Assembly: GCF_026651875.1 (NCBI RefSeq)
Contig: NZ_CP104067.1
Coordinates: 3,038,001 to 3,102,000 of the forward strand
DNA length: 64,000 bases
Source of the DNA: Alicyclobacillus fastidiosus
Lineage (GTDB): Bacteria > Bacillota > Bacilli > Alicyclobacillales > Alicyclobacillaceae
Reading direction: 5' to 3'
The notes beneath the pieces were generated by a model. It saw nothing but the letters and a program-made list of their open reading frames with translations. It was not told the origin of the DNA and searched no databases. The translations under genes were made by a program, and so were the position numbers. This document shows positions 61,428-64,000 of the stretch, piece after piece; positions within the stretch are counted from its first letter, which is position 1, and each line of letters begins with the position of its first letter.

Positions 61428-62041
61428 CTCCTAGCACTTCCGTTCAGGCGTTCCAGCATTACCTGTGCGACACGTTGAGCAAAAGCGTCTGTCGATTTAG
61501 ACAGGTTCGCAATTACCCGCTCTTGCACCTCCACTGGCTTGTTCTGACTCAGTTTTGCCGCCGCCTGAACACGCGTGATATCAATGCGGAACCCCACAAT
61601 CGCCTTCATCATATTTCGATAAAACGGTTCGTCAGCTTGCGAGGGTAAGGCAGAATCCGGCTCGTAGAATCGCACAACACGTTCCAGTAGCTCCGCCATT
61701 GGCTCTTCACTGTCGATCACAGTACATTTTCCGTACACATGCACTGCCACATAGTTCCACGTCGGCACGGAGGCGGGTACTTCGTACCAAGACGGTGAAA
61801 TATAGGCGTGTGGTCCTGAAAACACCACCAACACCGGTTGCCCGTCAAGGTTCTGCCACTGTGGATTCGCCTTGGCCATGTGGGACATTAGGATATTGTG
61901 GTTTGTATCATAAAAAAACGGAAGATGGGTGGCACACGGGGTTCCGTCAACGGTACTGACCAAGATGCCGAAACTGTTTGCCTGGATGAAGTTCGTAATT
62001 TCAGTCGGATCGTTCATTTCGAATGATTTCGGTATATACAT
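61424..62041 (-). CDS. paiB: FMN-binding negative transcriptional regulator, PaiB family
   Basis: 205 residues: MYIPKSFEMNDPTEITNFIQ, FGILVSTVDGTPCATHLPFF, HMAKANPQWQNLD, GPHAYISPSWYEVPASVPTW and NYVAVHVYGKC are the PaiB signature (split-barrel FMN-binding fold). PaiB of B. subtilis represses sporulation and protease genes. AAGGAGATGACGGC precedes the ATG at 62041. It is followed by a truncated GNAT gene and is divergent from a MocR regulator. Confidence 0.9.
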   Translation of the reverse strand: MYIPKSFEMNDPTEITNFIQANSFGILVSTVDGTPCATHLPFFYDTNHNILMSHMAKANPQWQNLDGQPVLVVFSGPHAYISPSWYEVPASVPTWNYVAVHVYGKCTVIDSEEPMAELLERVVRFYEPDSALPSQADEPFYRNMMKAIVGFRIDITRVQAAAKLSQNKPVEVQERVIANLSKSTDAFAQRVAQVMLERLNGSARR

Positions 62042-62178
62042 GCCGTCATCTCCTTGGAGGGATGTGGTCATCCTACTCTTTCCAACTGAATCTGTCTCCA
62101 GCCAATTGGTTGTTTTCTTAACCAGCCAATTTGTATACCATTACTTGAAACAGCACTTCATGAGGACGGAGAAGTCGT

Positions 62179-63621
62179 ATGTCTTGGAATCCTAACGCTC
62201 AATTGGGCATTGCTGTATATCGCCAAATTGCACAGCATTTTGAGGAGCAAATTCTTACGGGAAAACTGTCTCCAGGAGAACATCTGCCTGCGGAGCGTTC
62301 GCTCGCAAAGTCTTTGGGTGTCAACCGGAGTACAGTTACAGCATCGTATGAGGAACTTCGGGCCTCGGGCTTGGTCAAATCCGTCCAAGGCAGTGGTACA
62401 AAGGTCAGCGAAGACCTTTGGGGGGTATCAGTCCACCCTGCTCCTTCTTGGCAGGAGTACACATCTGGCGGGATTTTTCGCCCGGCACAACCACTCGTTC
62501 GTCGAATTCGGGAAGCCAGTCTTCACGAAGGTGTGATCGACTTTGCCCGTGGGGAGTTAGCATCCGATCTCTTTCCTGTAAAGCAATTAAACGAACTCAT
62601 ACATCATCTTCATCTTGTGGAGCCACTTGGATATTCTGTCCCAAAGGGCCTGGAAGGTTTGCGCGAGGTTCTTGCCCAACACGTTCATGCACAATACAAC
62701 ATGAAAACGACATCGTCTGAAATCCTCATTACCTCCGGTGCCCAGCAAGCGCTTCATCTCATCACATCGTGCCTACTTCGATCCGGTGATGCCGTGGCCC
62801 TTGAGTGTCCATCCTATGCGTACTCTCTGTCTCTCTTTACGTCTGCGGGATTGCGCTTATTTCCAATTCCGATGGACGAGTACGGCGTCATCCCCGAGTC
62901 CATTCCGGATTTAGTCAAGAGACATCGAATTCGTATGGTGTTTATCAACCCAACATTTCAAAATCCAACTGGCACCACCTTGCCCGTCCATCGCAGGAGA
63001 GAACTTCTACGCATTTGCGAATCGTTGCGTCTCCCCGTTGTCGAAGATGACCCGTATGGCGAATTGGCTTTGGATGAGCAAGTTCCGGTTGCCCCTCTCG
63101 CAGCATTACCCGAAGCTTTCGGCAAAGTGGTTTATCTGGGCAGTCTGTCGAAGACCATAGCTCCGGGCCTGAGAATCGGTTGGGTGATCGGTCCGAAAAA
63201 CGTGATCGACAGACTCGCCGACGCCAAGGAACAGATGGACTTTGGAACGAGCGTCATTTCCCAGCTGATCGCACAAGAGTTTTTGCAGTCCGGTGCATGG
63301 CAGGACAACGTGCTGTCGTTACGCCGTATTCTAAAGCAGCGGCGGAATCGAATGCTTGCGGCACTGGAAGAAAATTTGAAGGAACTGATGACGTGGACCA
63401 TTCCACAGGGAAGTTATCACGTGTGGTGCCAGCTCTCCTCTAAGGTAAAAGACACAGATTTGCTCGATGCATGCATCCGACGTGGCGTGGTTGTTTTGCC
63501 GGGTGGGGTGTATGGGGCGGACAGAGGGTTCATTCGGCTAACCTACGCGCGGGCATTGGAAGAGGAAATCGAGGAAGGCGTCGTCCGACTGAGACTGGCG
63601 CTTGAAAGTCTCGTGCTGTAA
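62179..63621 (+). CDS. MocR/PdxR-family GntR-aminotransferase regulator
   Basis: 480 residues. A GntR winged helix covers about residues 10-75 (AVYRQIAQHFEEQILTGKLS, HLPAERSLAKSLGVNRSTVT), followed by a full aminotransferase-I fold with TSGAQQALHLI, NPTFQNPTGTTLPV, PVVEDDPYGELALD and the PLP lysine in GSLSKTIAPGLRIGWV. Such regulators sense PLP or amino compounds and usually control a neighbour; the divergent PaiB gene is the likely target, with operators in the 137-base gap. GGAGAAGTCGT precedes ATG. Confidence 0.92.
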   Translation: MSWNPNAQLGIAVYRQIAQHFEEQILTGKLSPGEHLPAERSLAKSLGVNRSTVTASYEELRASGLVKSVQGSGTKVSEDLWGVSVHPAPSWQEYTSGGIFRPAQPLVRRIREASLHEGVIDFARGELASDLFPVKQLNELIHHLHLVEPLGYSVPKGLEGLREVLAQHVHAQYNMKTTSSEILITSGAQQALHLITSCLLRSGDAVALECPSYAYSLSLFTSAGLRLFPIPMDEYGVIPESIPDLVKRHRIRMVFINPTFQNPTGTTLPVHRRRELLRICESLRLPVVEDDPYGELALDEQVPVAPLAALPEAFGKVVYLGSLSKTIAPGLRIGWVIGPKNVIDRLADAKEQMDFGTSVISQLIAQEFLQSGAWQDNVLSLRRILKQRRNRMLAALEENLKELMTWTIPQGSYHVWCQLSSKVKDTDLLDACIRRGVVVLPGGVYGADRGFIRLTYARALEEEIEEGVVRLRLALESLVL

Positions 63622-63642
63622 CACCGCATGACATAAGTACAC

Positions 63643-63680
63643 TGGAGCCCGTCAAATCAGTCGATGGTCGTTGGGCTCCA
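63643..63680 (+). terminator. Terminator-like hairpin after the MocR gene
   Basis: TGGAGCCC pairs with GGGCTCCA around a 22-base loop. No T-run follows, so its strength is uncertain. Confidence 0.5.
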
Positions 63681-63750
63681 CCCCACCAAACACTCCGAAC
63701 ATCCGCTGCTTCATGGAGAATCTCCGAAAGTGGGTAAGAACTAAGCACTT

Positions 63751-64000
63751 TCACCGATCACGAGTTGCTCTTGCCTTCTGACTGATTTGGTTTTTGAGAT
63801 TCACAAACTCGCTGTTTGGTGGATAGTCATTCCGACTAAGTTTGAGCCCCGCGTTGACTTCTGTCAGAGCAGATGAATATTCGCCTGCGTAAAAATACGC
63901 TGACGCTAATCCGTAAGTGACCATTTTAGGGTCTTGTTTTCCTTGGGTAGAATTCGTCAGATTTTTGTAGTACGGAACCACAGTATTCTTAAAGTAATTG
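63751..64000 (-). CDS. C-terminal end of a TPR-type protein (runs off the window)
   Basis: The visible 83 residues include NYFKNTVVPYYKNLT and one TPR-like helix pair: PKMVTYGLASAYFYAGEYSS, ALTEVNAGLKLSRNDYP and VNLKNQISQKARATRDR. The frame stays open to the right edge, so the gene begins outside. The function cannot be judged. Confidence 0.6.
   Translation of the reverse strand, partial: NYFKNTVVPYYKNLTNSTQGKQDPKMVTYGLASAYFYAGEYSSALTEVNAGLKLSRNDYPPNSEFVNLKNQISQKARATRDR

Overview
The window reads as a chromosomal segment of a spore-forming, low-to-mid GC Gram-positive bacterium of class Bacilli. This rests on strong AGGAGG-type ribosome binding sites, frequent GTG and TTG starts, a lipoprotein-type sugar-binding protein, Ena-like (DUF3992) and DUF4183 small proteins of spore surfaces, a YadA-head/peptidase G2 protein, a LysM-3D protein and a MocR regulator. 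An Alicyclobacillus-like relative would fit, but that is inference. No rRNA, tRNA or CRISPR array was seen.

Region 1 (1-20.1 kb) is a carbohydrate-use region in advanced decay. It holds a three-gene sugar operon (isomerase, a frameshifted hexulose-phosphate-synthase-like gene and a zinc dehydrogenase). A second operon has an isomerase, a Gfo/Idh oxidoreductase, two sugar ABC permeases and a binding protein, and lacks its own ATPase. A GH76 alpha-mannanase is interrupted by one TGA codon. Around these lie remnants of a formaldehyde-dehydrogenase-like gene, a beta-propeller protein, YesL, an aldo/keto reductase and a sugar isomerase, one intact IS4-like element with a 9-bp target duplication, and a frameshifted IS5-like transposase. 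The two operons carry related upstream regions with paired 9-bp repeats spaced 22 bp apart and CcpA-type sites, and a remnant shows that the first operon once also began with a Gfo/Idh gene.

Region 2 (20.3-35.6 kb) is the most interesting part. A complete-looking CMP-legionaminic acid pathway is split over two convergent transcription units: ptmE, ptmF, legF and ptmA-like genes on +, and legB, legC, legG, legI and a PglD/LegH-like gene on -. It stands with a Maf-type (DUF115) glycosyltransferase. There is no flagellin or motility gene; instead there are three Ena-like small proteins, two DUF4183 proteins and two overlapping small genes of unknown function. One Ena-like gene has a SigK-type promoter. 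The working idea is a sporulation-linked machine that puts a nonulosonic acid on spore appendage or surface proteins. An 83-bp perfect direct repeat, part of a broken GNAT gene, brackets the whole island.

Region 3 (34.3-42.7 kb) has IS110 fragments, a 21-bp-period repeat that looks like a transposon end, a structured non-coding stretch, a pair of ABC exporters (one with two in-frame stop codons), a LacI regulator and a short SDR remnant.

Region 4 (42.7-56.8 kb) is mostly envelope and secreted proteins: a 1036-residue GLUG/He_PIG/FnIII protein, a YraQ-TIGR03943 permease pair near a broken Fur/Zur gene, a NodB-fold-like extracellular protein, DedA, a spore-surface candidate with many SHAEG repeats and a self-cleaving G2 domain, a polysaccharide deacetylase and a LysM-3D protein.

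Region 5 (56.3-64 kb) has a P-loop kinase, a glycosyltransferase fragment, a thiamine-binding YqgV-like protein, a PIG-L deacetylase divergent from two paralogous GT4 glycosyltransferases, a PaiB regulator with a truncated GNAT partner, a divergent MocR/PdxR regulator, and the end of a TPR protein running off the window. The number of broken genes is high, so either the segment is decaying or some frameshifts are sequencing errors.
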